Positions 8,553 to 17,256 of a stretch of DNA of 64,000 nt are shown here, piece after piece (the first letter of the stretch is position 1; every line of letters starts with the position of its first letter). The notes under the pieces are model-generated. The model was not told the DNA's origin and did no database searches. It saw only the letters and a list, made by a program, of their open reading frames with translations. The position numbers and the translations under genes are program-made. The DNA comes from Lewinellaceae bacterium (GTDB taxonomy: Bacteria > Bacteroidota > Bacteroidia > Chitinophagales > Saprospiraceae): positions 186,001-250,000 of the forward strand of contig JADJRC010000007.1 in the NCBI GenBank assembly GCA_016712415.1, written 5' to 3'.

Positions 8553-10871
8553 ATGAACCCGCATAAATATTTTGTTTTCCTTTTGTTTATGATGCTATTC
8601 TCAAGCAGTAACTGCCAGAAGCCGGCCCTCAACATTATCCCCCAACCCGCCCTCGTCGAAGCCGGTGACGGCTTTTTTACCCTGAACACCGAGACCCGGA
8701 TATACATACCCGAAGGCAAAACAGATTGGGAAACTGCGGCGCAATATTTCATGATCATCGCGCACCAAAGCACGGGCTACCAACTTGTAAGCCAGCACCT
8801 GAAAAAAGAAATGCGTGACCCGAGGCCAAATGCCATTTATTTTTTGCCCGATCAAAACATCGCCAGTCCGGAAGGATATAAGCTTGAGGTCACCCAAAAT
8901 GCCATCTACATCCGCGCACAAACGGCTGCCGGGGCATTTTATGCCGTGCAAACACTCCGGCAACTTTTCCCGCCCGCTTTCAACAACACCGCCAAAGCAC
9001 TCGCACCTGCTGCCTGGACCGCACCCTGCTGTATTGTCGAAGATGCACCCCGTTTCCGGTACCGCGGACTACATCTGGATGTAGGCAGGCATTTTTTTCC
9101 GGTTGCCTTCATTAAAAAGTACATTGACCTGCTGGCTACCCACAAACTCAATACCTTCCACTGGCACCTGACGGAAGACCAGGGCTGGCGTATCGAGATC
9201 AAGAAATATCCGAAACTGCAATCGGTAGCCGCCTGCCGCAACGAGACCCTGATCGGGCATTATTCCGACCAGCCGCAGCGATTCGACGGAACGAAGTACT
9301 GCGGGTACTATACCCAGGAAGAAATAAAAGACATCGTGGCGTACGCGCGCAGCCGCTTTGTCACCATCGTGCCGGAAATAGAAATGCCCGGTCATGCATT
9401 GGCGGCACTGGCGGCTTATCCGGAATTGGGTTGCACCGACGGCCCTTATTCAACGGAGACGACCTGGGGGGTATTCGATGATGTGTTCTGCGCCGGTAAC
9501 GAGCAGACCTTTGATTTTATAGACAATGTATTGAACGAGGTTTGTGCCCTGTTCCCCGGCCCATATGTACATATCGGCGGCGACGAATGCCCCAAAACCA
9601 AATGGGAGACATGCCCGAAATGTCAGAAAAGAATGAAGGCTGAAGGGCTGAAAGATGCACATGAGTTGCAGAGTTATTTCATCCACCGCGCCGAAATGAT
9701 GCTTGCAAAACACGGCAAAAAACTCATCGGTTGGGACGAAATACTGGAAGGTGGTCTTGCGCCGAACGCCACCGTCATGAGCTGGCGCGGCACCGAAGGC
9801 GGTATTGCTGCCGCAAAAGCGCATCACGATGTCGTGATGACCCCCGGATCGCACGTATATTTCGATTACTACCAAAGTGACCCCGCAACGGAGCCAACGG
9901 CGATCGGCGGCTATACCACACTCGAAAAAGTCTACGGATACGAACCCGTGCCGGATGCGCTTTCACCCGACGAAGCCGTTTTCATACTCGGCGCCCAGGC
10001 CAATGTATGGACAGAATATATGGCCACCTCGGATTATGTGGAATATATGGCCTATCCGCGTGTGTGCGCCCTTTCTGAGGTACTATGGACGGCAAAAGAC
10101 AAAAAAAACTGGCCCGATTTTGCACAGCGGCTCAGGGTGCATTTCGCGCGGCTGGACGCGCTGGGCGTCAACTACGCCAGGAGTTATTTCGATGTACTGG
10201 CGTCCTTTTCAAACGGCAAGGTGAGCCTCAACACCGTTGCCACGGATATGGATATCCGGTACACTACCGATGGAAAGGAACCGACGCACAAATCAAAAAA
10301 GTATGACGCCCCGTTTGCGATCACTACCAGCACAACAGTAAAAGCGGCGGTTTTTGAGGCAAATCAGCAACAGGGAAAGGTAAAAACCGTGCAATACTTC
10401 GTACACAAGGCAAGCGGAAAACCCTATACCATGCCGCGAATACCCGACCAGTATACCGGCGGCGAGCAATTTGCACTTACCAACGGCGTGACGGGCAACG
10501 CAAAAACCTGGGGCAGCTGGGTGGGCCTGGTCAACCACGATATCGACCCGGTGATTGATCTGGGGGTGTCAACACCGTTCAGTACAGTGACCACCCACTT
10601 CGTCAACAGCAAGGTGTCGTGGATATATCCACCCAGGGGCGTCGAAGTATATGGCTCCGACGACGGCCAGCAGTTCACCCTGCTGGCTCGCCAGGATATT
10701 CCGGCAGAAAGCATGAATGGTATTACCGTTGAAACGGTTCGGCTGGACACCCCCGGCGCCGCGGCACGGTACCTGAAATTTGTAGCCCGGACATTCGGCG
10801 TGATCCCGCCCGGTGCGGCGGGAGCAGGCAACGGTGCATGGCTGTTTCTGGACGAGGTGATCGTGGAATAG
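8553..10871 (+). CDS. Beta-N-acetylhexosaminidase, glycoside hydrolase family 20
   Basis: An exported exo-enzyme removing terminal N-acetylglucosamine or N-acetylgalactosamine. ATG at 8553 begins a signal sequence (MNPHKYFVFLLFMMLFSSSN) followed by CQ; SSNC could be a lipobox, making it a lipoprotein. An N-terminal GH20b-like domain precedes the catalytic barrel, which has 'FRYRGLHLDVGRHFF', 'HWHLTEDQGWRIEI' and the catalytic Asp-Glu pair in HIGGDECPKTKWE (D344, E345). The C-terminal part has a chitobiase-type module (RYTTDGKEPTHKS) and a discoidin-like beta-sandwich. It would fit chitin or peptidoglycan sugar scavenging. Confidence 0.92.
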   Translation: MNPHKYFVFLLFMMLFSSSNCQKPALNIIPQPALVEAGDGFFTLNTETRIYIPEGKTDWETAAQYFMIIAHQSTGYQLVSQHLKKEMRDPRPNAIYFLPDQNIASPEGYKLEVTQNAIYIRAQTAAGAFYAVQTLRQLFPPAFNNTAKALAPAAWTAPCCIVEDAPRFRYRGLHLDVGRHFFPVAFIKKYIDLLATHKLNTFHWHLTEDQGWRIEIKKYPKLQSVAACRNETLIGHYSDQPQRFDGTKYCGYYTQEEIKDIVAYARSRFVTIVPEIEMPGHALAALAAYPELGCTDGPYSTETTWGVFDDVFCAGNEQTFDFIDNVLNEVCALFPGPYVHIGGDECPKTKWETCPKCQKRMKAEGLKDAHELQSYFIHRAEMMLAKHGKKLIGWDEILEGGLAPNATVMSWRGTEGGIAAAKAHHDVVMTPGSHVYFDYYQSDPATEPTAIGGYTTLEKVYGYEPVPDALSPDEAVFILGAQANVWTEYMATSDYVEYMAYPRVCALSEVLWTAKDKKNWPDFAQRLRVHFARLDALGVNYARSYFDVLASFSNGKVSLNTVATDMDIRYTTDGKEPTHKSKKYDAPFAITTSTTVKAAVFEANQQQGKVKTVQYFVHKASGKPYTMPRIPDQYTGGEQFALTNGVTGNAKTWGSWVGLVNHDIDPVIDLGVSTPFSTVTTHFVNSKVSWIYPPRGVEVYGSDDGQQFTLLARQDIPAESMNGITVETVRLDTPGAAARYLKFVARTFGVIPPGAAGAGNGAWLFLDEVIVE

Positions 10872-10929
10872 CCGGCAGCATCATCTTTAAGCATTATATT
10901 TACCGGAACAAATAGAAAACATCTTTTAC

Positions 10930-12246
10930 GTGGAAGCACCTGCCCGATTGTCATTGCCGTCAACCCCTAAAAACGATGCGCGTATTATCACCGGATGGGC
11001 CTTTTTTGATTGGGCGAACAGCGCCTATGCGCTGGTCATTACCGTCGCTATTTTTCCCGGTTATTTTCTCACGCTGACGGACGACACGGTAAACGTACTC
11101 GGTATCCGTATGTCGGACAGTACCCTGTATGCCTGGAGCATTGCACTGGCTTACCTGATTATCGCGGCCCTGTCGCCCATCCTGTCGGGCATTGCCGATT
11201 ATGGCGGAAAGAAAAAATCCTTCCTGCGCTTTTTCACACTGATCGGGTCGCTGGCATGTATCTCGTTGGTTTTCTTCACCGGAATGTCTACCCTTTGGAT
11301 AGGGGTGACGGGATTCATCATGGCCACGATCGGATTTGCAGGCGGTATTGTGTTTTATAATTCATTTTTACCCCTGATCGCAACCGAGGATCGCTACGAC
11401 GACGTGAGCGCCAAGGGATTCAGCTACGGCTTTATTGGAAGTGTTATCCTGCTGATTACCAATTTGATTGTAATCATGAATTGCGGCTGGTTCGGCTTCT
11501 CCGACGGGATACACGCCGTACCGACGGCTTTTGTGATGGTGGGTCTGTGGTGGATCGGTTTCGCCCAGATCCCGCTGCGCCGCCTGCCCGACGATACACC
11601 ACCGGAGACTCGCGAAAACCTGCTGACCAGGGGCTATGAAGAACTGCGCAAGGTGTGGCGCGTTGTCCGTGGAGATACCAATACAAAGGCTTTTCTGTTC
11701 GCCTTCTTTTGCTACAACGCAGGCGTGCAGGCAGTGCTCTTTCTCGCCTCTATTTTTGCGGAAAAAGAACTGGGGTTTGATACAACGAAACTGATCTTCC
11801 TCATTCTGATCCTCCAGATCGTAGCCATTGGCGGGGCTTGGGCATCCGCCAAACTGTCGGGCCGCAAGGGCAACAAATTTTCAATTATGGTTATGCTGGC
11901 GATATGGACCGGCATTTGCATCACCGGTTATTTTGTAAGAACGGGCCTCGATTTTTACCTTCTGGCCGTTGCCGTGGGCCTGGTTATGGGTGGCATTCAG
12001 TCGCTTTCCCGCGCGACATATGCCAAACTGCTGCCGGAAAACACCCCTGACACCGCCTCTTTTTTCAGCTTTTACGACGTAATGGACAAAGTTTCCACCG
12101 TAGCGGGTACGTTTGTGTTCGGTTTTGTAGAACAGATCACGGGCGGAATGCGCAACAGCGTTGCAGCGATGGGAATATTTTTTGTGCTCAGTTTGCTGGT
12201 CCTGGCTACAGTCAGTATTAAAAGGATGAAAATGAATAACCATTGA
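10930..12246 (+). CDS. MFS permease of the UMF1/Atg22-like family
   Basis: A 12-helix membrane transporter of 438 residues. The N-terminal block ITGWAFFDWANSAYALVI is the signature of the UMF1 (vacuole effluxer Atg22-like) branch of the major facilitator superfamily. Further support comes from 'SPILSGIADYGGKKKSFLRF' between helices 2 and 3 and the GGIQSLSRATYAKLLPE loop. The start codon is GTG at 10930. Substrates of bacterial members are mostly unknown. Its stop is followed within 10 bp by the acyl-CoA ligase start, suggesting co-transcription, though no shared pathway is evident. Confidence 0.82.
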   Translation: MEAPARLSLPSTPKNDARIITGWAFFDWANSAYALVITVAIFPGYFLTLTDDTVNVLGIRMSDSTLYAWSIALAYLIIAALSPILSGIADYGGKKKSFLRFFTLIGSLACISLVFFTGMSTLWIGVTGFIMATIGFAGGIVFYNSFLPLIATEDRYDDVSAKGFSYGFIGSVILLITNLIVIMNCGWFGFSDGIHAVPTAFVMVGLWWIGFAQIPLRRLPDDTPPETRENLLTRGYEELRKVWRVVRGDTNTKAFLFAFFCYNAGVQAVLFLASIFAEKELGFDTTKLIFLILILQIVAIGGAWASAKLSGRKGNKFSIMVMLAIWTGICITGYFVRTGLDFYLLAVAVGLVMGGIQSLSRATYAKLLPENTPDTASFFSFYDVMDKVSTVAGTFVFGFVEQITGGMRNSVAAMGIFFVLSLLVLATVSIKRMKMNNH

Positions 12247-12250
12247 CAAA

Positions 12251-14062
12251 ATGGATTTTACCAGGCTCTTCGATATCCTTGACTATCAGCAAAAACGGTT
12301 TCCGCAGGAAATGGCAATGGCCGGCCGGAAGCACGATGCCTGGCATACCTGGAGTACGGCCGAACTCATTGCCGAACGCAACAGAATCAGTACAGGGCTT
12401 CTGCATCGCGGACTCCACAAAGGCGATAAAACAGGCGTTCTGGCTCATTGCGGCAGCCCGCAGTGGGTCATCGCCGACGGAGCCATGCTCCAGACAGGTA
12501 TCATTCCCGTACCGATACACGCCACAGCCCGGCCCGACGAGATCGCGCACATCATACGCGATTCAGGCATGAAAGCCTGCTTTGTCAGCAATGAGAATAT
12601 GCTTGAAAAACTCCGCGCGGCAGGCGTCGGACCGGAACTCATTTTTTCTTTTGAAACACTCCGGGACCCGGAACAGAGCGCCTGTATTCATTGGAACGCG
12701 CTGGCTGTGGAACCCGAAAATCGTGACCTTGAAAAAATACAGTACTTGCGCGACAGTATCCGTGAAAGCGACCTGGCAACCCTGTTGTATACCTCCGGCA
12801 CCACCGGTATGCCCAAGGGGGTCATGCTCTCGCACCTCAACATTGTCAGCAATGTAAAATCCGTGCTGGCCATCGTTCCGGTTGGACCCGACATCACAGC
12901 CGTCAGTTTCCTGCCCATGAGTCATATCTTTGAACGCATGGTGACTTATGTGTACCAGGCTGCCGGCGCCGAAGTTTGGTACGCAGAAGCCGTAGAACAC
13001 CTGCCCCGGATATTACCTGAAGTGCGGCCGCATTTTTTCACGGCCGTGCCACGTGTGCTGGAGCGGATGTACGAACGCCTGCTCGATGAGCGAAACAAAT
13101 CGGGCATTTTGCGCCGGAAAATAATGGACTGGGCAATTCGACTGGGTGAGCGTTTTCCCTATTCCGGCGAACGGGACATGCCCCTGGATTATTTTTTTAA
13201 GCGCCTGCTTGCCGACCTGTTCGTGTTCAGGCACTGGCGAAAGCGAATGGGTGGGCGTATTCAATATATTGCCGTGGGCGCAGCCGCACTCCAGCCACGC
13301 CTTGGCAGGTTGTTTTCTGCTGCCGGAATAGACGTGCGCGAAGGCTACGGCCTCACTGAAACCAGTCCTGTCATTGCTTTCAACAGGTTTGAACCCGGGG
13401 GCGTGCATTTCGGGACGGTCGGGATACCAGCTCCCGGCGTTGATGTTCGAATCGGCGAGGCCGACCCTGAAGCACCGGAAAACGACGGTGAAATAGAAGT
13501 AAAAGGGCCCAATATCATGAGCGGCTACTTCAACCTCCCCGAAGAAACTGCCGCTCGATTTACGGCAGACGGCTGGTTCAAAACCGGCGATCTGGGTAAA
13601 TTTGAGTACAAACGCTTTCTCCGGGTTACGGGTCGAAAAAACGAACTGTTTAAAACAACCAGCGGGAAGTTTGTAGCTCCCGCATTCGTGGAACAGCAAC
13701 TTCAAACATCCCCCTTCATCAGCCATGCCATAGTAGTGGGTCTCAACCAGCCCTTTGTCGGCGCACTGCTGGTACCGAATTTTTCCTACCTCGAAGCCTG
13801 GTGCGCCGAAAACAATGTACACTGGACTTCAGAACAGTTTATGGTGCTGAACCCCAAGGTCGAAAAGTTATTCCAACAGGAAGTGGATCGCATCAATGAA
13901 GAACGGCTCGGGACCATTGAAAAAATAAGAGGGTTCAGGCTGTTGCATGACGCCTGGACATCGGAAAACGGCCTGCTCACGCCCACACTCAAACCGCGGC
14001 GCGGGCCGATACTCGCCAGATACGAAAAAGAAGTGGCAGACATTTTCGCCATGAAGGGCTAA
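12251..14062 (+). CDS. Long-chain fatty acid-CoA ligase (AMP-forming)
   Basis: Activates fatty acids with ATP and CoA at the inner membrane face. The ATP/AMP motif LLYTSGTTGMPKGVMLSH lies at about residues 178-196. GYGLTETSP is the A5 motif, DGWFKTGDLGKFE the A7 region, and GRKNELFKTTSGKFVAP the A8 hinge. The length of 603 aa and the long-chain subgroup features (FMMS-type block SFLPMSHIFERMV) are typical. It follows the MFS gene by 4 bp and converges on DinB. Confidence 0.9.
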   Translation: MDFTRLFDILDYQQKRFPQEMAMAGRKHDAWHTWSTAELIAERNRISTGLLHRGLHKGDKTGVLAHCGSPQWVIADGAMLQTGIIPVPIHATARPDEIAHIIRDSGMKACFVSNENMLEKLRAAGVGPELIFSFETLRDPEQSACIHWNALAVEPENRDLEKIQYLRDSIRESDLATLLYTSGTTGMPKGVMLSHLNIVSNVKSVLAIVPVGPDITAVSFLPMSHIFERMVTYVYQAAGAEVWYAEAVEHLPRILPEVRPHFFTAVPRVLERMYERLLDERNKSGILRRKIMDWAIRLGERFPYSGERDMPLDYFFKRLLADLFVFRHWRKRMGGRIQYIAVGAAALQPRLGRLFSAAGIDVREGYGLTETSPVIAFNRFEPGGVHFGTVGIPAPGVDVRIGEADPEAPENDGEIEVKGPNIMSGYFNLPEETAARFTADGWFKTGDLGKFEYKRFLRVTGRKNELFKTTSGKFVAPAFVEQQLQTSPFISHAIVVGLNQPFVGALLVPNFSYLEAWCAENNVHWTSEQFMVLNPKVEKLFQQEVDRINEERLGTIEKIRGFRLLHDAWTSENGLLTPTLKPRRGPILARYEKEVADIFAMKG

Positions 14063-14073
14063 CCCAATGTGTC

Positions 14074-14607
14074 CTAATCTACCGGGTTGTACAGGTATTT
14101 TTCATGCAGGACATTCATGTGGTGTATCTGATGGCCCACGATCACGAAAAACAATGCTCTTGAAGTCACTTTCCAGCCGCTGGCTGTACCGAGAAATTTT
14201 GATTGCGCTTCGGTACACTGTTTCAACAGAAACAAAGTGTTGTCGCGAACGGCCTTCCACTCTTTGAGCAGGTCTTTTATGGTCCGGCCCGAAGGATTCA
14301 CCTCCTCCATCCAGATGTCCTGGTTGAACCCCGGAAGCGCAATCCGGTCGCCGCGTATAAACGACAAAATGCGGTAGGAAAATACCCGTTCCGAATCGAT
14401 CAGGTGTACCAGCATCTGTTTGATGGTCCACTTGCCCGGCTGGTAGGAAAAGTCTCCCATTTCTTCCGGTAACGCAGAAAAAACCTGCTGTGCATTCCTG
14501 AACGAACTTCTCAGCAGGCTTTGCGCCGTGCCGCGCGGCGGCAGGAGTTTTAAATAGTTTTCATGGAAAGGAGCGTACTCTCCACTCTTTGGTCGTTTCA
14601 TAGCCAT
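14074..14607 (-). CDS. DinB-family putative metal-dependent protein
   Basis: A four-helix-bundle DinB/YfiT-like protein: 'KWTIKQMLVHLIDSERVFSYRI' near the middle and 'VGHQIHHMNVLHEKYL' near the end give the spaced histidines that bind a divalent metal in this superfamily. Possible roles are thiol transfer or hydrolysis, but most members are unassigned. ATG at 14607 (or 14601) is preferred over the TTG at 14631, which would overlap the upstream gene. Confidence 0.78.
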   Translation of the reverse strand: MAMKRPKSGEYAPFHENYLKLLPPRGTAQSLLRSSFRNAQQVFSALPEEMGDFSYQPGKWTIKQMLVHLIDSERVFSYRILSFIRGDRIALPGFNQDIWMEEVNPSGRTIKDLLKEWKAVRDNTLFLLKQCTEAQSKFLGTASGWKVTSRALFFVIVGHQIHHMNVLHEKYLYNPVD

Positions 14608-14617
14608 GTATTCTTGA

Positions 14618-14998
14618 TCAGGTTTTGGCAAGTCGGGTCATAAACCAGACTTCAAAAGCGGTATACGAGATATAGCACAACAGAAAAATGCCTACAAACC
14701 ACTCATTTTCGGGCTTTGTCGCGCGCTGATACAAAAATAGAAAAGCGATGGCGATCAGCATCTTGCCAAATACCGAAGCAGAGACAAGATTGATAAAGGC
14801 CACCCTGCTTTTGCTGCGGGCTGCGCCCGATCCGGCAAAAAACAATGCAACACACACCAGCACAAACAACAGCAGCGTTGCTACCGCAAATTTTCCGTGC
14901 GCCTGTGCCGGAGGAATAAAATTATGTAGTCCGGCCAAGATCAAACCGGTGCCCAGCGTCACAACGGCGAGCCATTTAAAAAAGGTCTTTGCATCCAT
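14618..14998 (-). CDS. Four-helix membrane protein, downstream of AtpZ
   Basis: ATG at 14998 begins MDAKTFFKWLAVVTLGTG. The 126-residue protein has four predicted transmembrane helices (around residues 8-25, 38-55, 72-92 and 100-120). I do not recognise a specific family. Position (bactofilin, AtpZ, then this) and topology resemble the AtpI-like protein that in many Bacteroidota precedes the F-type ATP synthase a-subunit gene. Here no ATP synthase gene follows, only DinB. Confidence 0.55.
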   Translation of the reverse strand: MDAKTFFKWLAVVTLGTGLILAGLHNFIPPAQAHGKFAVATLLLFVLVCVALFFAGSGAARSKSRVAFINLVSASVFGKMLIAIAFLFLYQRATKPENEWFVGIFLLCYISYTAFEVWFMTRLAKT

Positions 14999-15063
14999 GC
15001 GGCGAATATCTGAAAAACAAAATCGTCCTATGGCCTTAATAGCCATAGGACGAGCAGAAAAAA

Positions 15064-15306
15064 TTAGAAATCACGCAAAAGTTGCCGGTACAGCCCATAC
15101 AAGGCAGCTATCATGAAGAATATGGTCAGAAAAACAGCCCAGGTTGGGCGTTCAAGGTGCCAGTACGCATCCAGCCACCGTCCAATGAAAACCCCGGCCA
15201 AACAGGCGCCGAGCAATTGGAATGCCATGCCTCCGTATTTGGCGACGGACTTAATTGCGGACTTCTTCTTTTCCTCCGGAGACTTTGCCGGCTGAGGTTG
15301 CGGCAT
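15064..15306 (-). CDS. AtpZ/AtpI-like F-ATP synthase accessory membrane protein
   Basis: An 80-residue protein with a charged N-terminus (MPQPQPAKSPEEKKKSAIKS) and two helices: YGGMAFQLLGACLAGVFIGRWLDAYW and AVFLTIFFMIAALYGLYRQL. The G-x-F-I-G-(R/K)-x-L-D motif in helix 1 is typical of AtpZ/ATPase gene 1 proteins, which assist assembly or cation supply of the F0 sector. Its start lies inside the bactofilin gene (56-bp overlap in another frame), so the two are translationally linked. Confidence 0.75.
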   Translation of the reverse strand: MPQPQPAKSPEEKKKSAIKSVAKYGGMAFQLLGACLAGVFIGRWLDAYWHLERPTWAVFLTIFFMIAALYGLYRQLLRDF

Positions 15307-15724
15307 TGTTCGACTCTTTTAAATCAAGAGATTTGGCGGCGCCATTGGATGATCCTATCTCCATTTTGCAGGAGACATTGAAGCGGGCGCCACTTTGCAC
15401 CAAAAGTTTATTGGTGGTGATCTCACCGTCAACTTCTGCCGTTTCGCGGACGTTAAGCAATTCAGACACCTGCAGGTTACCCTTAAAGCGCCCTTCAATA
15501 ACGGCATTCTGACAGCGTATTTCGCCTTCAACGGATCCTGTCGGTCCGATAATTACCTTTGCCTGACAGGTAAGTTTTCCCTTGATCATCCCGTCTACAC
15601 GGAGGTCGCTGTCACAACGAATGGAGCCTTCTACCACAGTGCCTTTGGCCAGAGCATTCAAGGCATTTGATGTGGAAGCCGGGGCCGCTTTTACTTCGTC
15701 AGTGTTTTTGTTGCTGCCAAACAT
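15251..15724 (-). CDS. Bactofilin (polymer-forming cytoskeletal protein)
   Basis: A 157-residue bactofilin: an unstructured tail (MFGSNKNTDEVKAAPASTS) and then a right-handed beta-helix of short repeating rungs such as 'GTVVEGSIRCDSDLRVDGMI', 'GPTGSVEGEIRCQNAVIEG' and 'AEVDGEITTNKLLVQSGA'. It self-assembles into filaments that scaffold envelope processes. A Ser/Asn-rich C-terminal tail follows the helix. It is the first gene of the bactofilin-AtpZ-membrane protein-DinB group and is separated from porP/sprF by a terminator. Confidence 0.9.
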   Translation of the reverse strand: MFGSNKNTDEVKAAPASTSNALNALAKGTVVEGSIRCDSDLRVDGMIKGKLTCQAKVIIGPTGSVEGEIRCQNAVIEGRFKGNLQVSELLNVRETAEVDGEITTNKLLVQSGARFNVSCKMEIGSSNGAAKSLDLKESNNAATSAGKVSGGKEEVRN

Positions 15725-15812
15725 ATATTTTTCGTTTTAGAATTTGCGGATAAACGACGCTTCAAAATCGGGGGTTATTACTCAACGTTACTTTTACAAC
15801 TTAATTGGCAAA

Positions 15813-15856
15813 AATGAAAAAGATTTCCGGCGCAAACAAGCGTTCGGAAATCTTTT
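15813..15856 (-). terminator. Rho-independent terminator of the PorP/SprF gene
   Basis: A perfect 12-bp stem (15818-15829 with 15845-15856, AAAAGATTTCCG/CGGAAATCTTTT) has a 15-nt loop. On the minus strand it is followed by TTCATTTTT, giving a U-rich tail. It lies 26 bp after the PorP/SprF stop and before the bactofilin start. Confidence 0.75.
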
Positions 15857-15881
15857 AACAGGTCGGGGGATCGAAAAAAAA

Positions 15882-16928
15882 TCAGAAATTCGGGCAGTAA
15901 ACGCCACGACGTTCCGGGCCGCAGATTTTGTATACCAGCGAAAACTCGAAAGACCCGTTACCATTGGTAGCCGTGTTCAGGCTTGATGTGTTGATATCAT
16001 AACTGAATCCGATCGTGAAGTTTTCGTAATCGAAACGCGTGCTGATGATCAGGGCGTCCATCAATTTTCCACTATCCAGTTTGTTCGACATACGCGCCCA
16101 GGCGCCAAGCAGGAAGGCCTGGTTGAGGCGACGGCTGTTGCCGAGCAGGAACTTGAACGAGGTGCCGGCGTTCACCTGGAACGAAGGACCTTGCAGGAAA
16201 GTAACGACACCGGGTACCAGACCGGTTTTCTTGGCGATCATAAATTCACCGCCTGCGTGGAACGTGAATTTGCTGTACAGCGGGATGTTTTGATTTTCCA
16301 ACGACTGATTGGCGCGGTTGAGGTGGCTGAAGGCGCCGCCGAAATACAGGTTGGCGTCTTCGCCGAACACGCTGAACCACAGGGCGCCTGCCGACAGGTC
16401 GACGAACATGAAGTTCGGATCATCAATGACCTCTCCGTCTTTCGTAGGATCAAACTGACCGTTGCCATTGTTCTGGCTGGGCCATTGCAGGTTGGCGCTG
16501 TTGATGCTGCGCTGGCTCACGCCAACATCTGCTCCAAGCACGAGATAGTGCGCTTTTTTGCGATAGCCGCCCATTTTTTTGGCGTAAGAGCCGGAAAGGC
16601 GTGCCTGCAAGGTAGCAAACTCGGATGCGCCGGCTTTATCGCCCCAAAGGGTGCCGCCAAGTCCGAAATAATCATACCGGCCTACCGGAAGTTTCTGGTC
16701 GTACGACGCCGAATACGTATTATAGGCATTGTTTTTAAGGATGGAAGACCATTGATTGCGGTAGTTGGCCACAATCCGGTGGTTACAGTTCATCACGCCC
16801 GTCATGGCCGGATTCAGGTTGAGCGGACTCATGTAGAACTGTGAAAAGTGAATGTCCTGGGCTTTCAACGTCACCACCGACAAGAACGCCACACAAAAAG
16901 TAAGGATGTGTAAAGTAGTTTTTTTCAT
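15882..16928 (-). CDS. Type IX secretion system membrane protein, PorP/SprF family
   Basis: An outer-membrane beta-barrel of the PorP/SprF family. ATG at 16928 starts a signal peptide (MKKTTLHILTFCVAFLSVVT, then LKAQ). The mature N-terminus QDIHFSQFYMSPLNLNPAMTG is the family hallmark ('hFSQFY..P..lNPA.tG'). The rest is amphipathic barrel strands ending in 'FEFSLVYKICGPERRGVYCPNF'. These proteins work with type IX secretion, often paired with a large adhesin or gliding-associated protein gene, but no such partner is adjacent here. It is a single-gene unit with its own terminator. Confidence 0.92.
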   Translation of the reverse strand: MKKTTLHILTFCVAFLSVVTLKAQDIHFSQFYMSPLNLNPAMTGVMNCNHRIVANYRNQWSSILKNNAYNTYSASYDQKLPVGRYDYFGLGGTLWGDKAGASEFATLQARLSGSYAKKMGGYRKKAHYLVLGADVGVSQRSINSANLQWPSQNNGNGQFDPTKDGEVIDDPNFMFVDLSAGALWFSVFGEDANLYFGGAFSHLNRANQSLENQNIPLYSKFTFHAGGEFMIAKKTGLVPGVVTFLQGPSFQVNAGTSFKFLLGNSRRLNQAFLLGAWARMSNKLDSGKLMDALIISTRFDYENFTIGFSYDINTSSLNTATNGNGSFEFSLVYKICGPERRGVYCPNF

Positions 16929-17256
16929 AGACAGACAGACCAAAGAGTTTGGATGAAAACAGCGTACAATATTAGGCAGGGCATCCTAAAACGCCCAAGT
17001 TTTTTTTGTTAAAGTCCGCGAAGGTAGGTTTTTCCGGGTTCTTGATAAAAAAATACAGATGTTTCGCCGGCCATTACTATAAATTTTAACGATTGGCTTC
17101 GGTTGGTCGGAGCGAAAACGGAGCGGGTCAGGGGCATATTTTGGCGTTTGTGTTAAGGTTTCGGTGAATTAGAGGATTTAACACGCCAAAACGCTGCCTG
17201 AATCCCGTTTGCCTCGCTATTTATTTTGATTTCCCGACCCGCGCTTGGGATAGCGC
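16929..17256. other. 328-bp intergenic region between PorP/SprF and tgt
   Basis: No open frame or RNA gene is evident. It must hold the PorP/SprF promoter, since both flanking genes are on the minus strand. An imperfect inverted repeat (TTTTGGCG at 17139-17146 with TTAACACGCCAAAA at 17178-17191, about 14 paired bases with a bulge) could be a weak tgt terminator, but no U-tract follows it. Confidence 0.4.

Noticed and set aside
17139..17191. Terminator of tgt
   Set aside because: Imperfect stem with long loop and no U-tract on the minus strand; kept only as a note in the gap entry.
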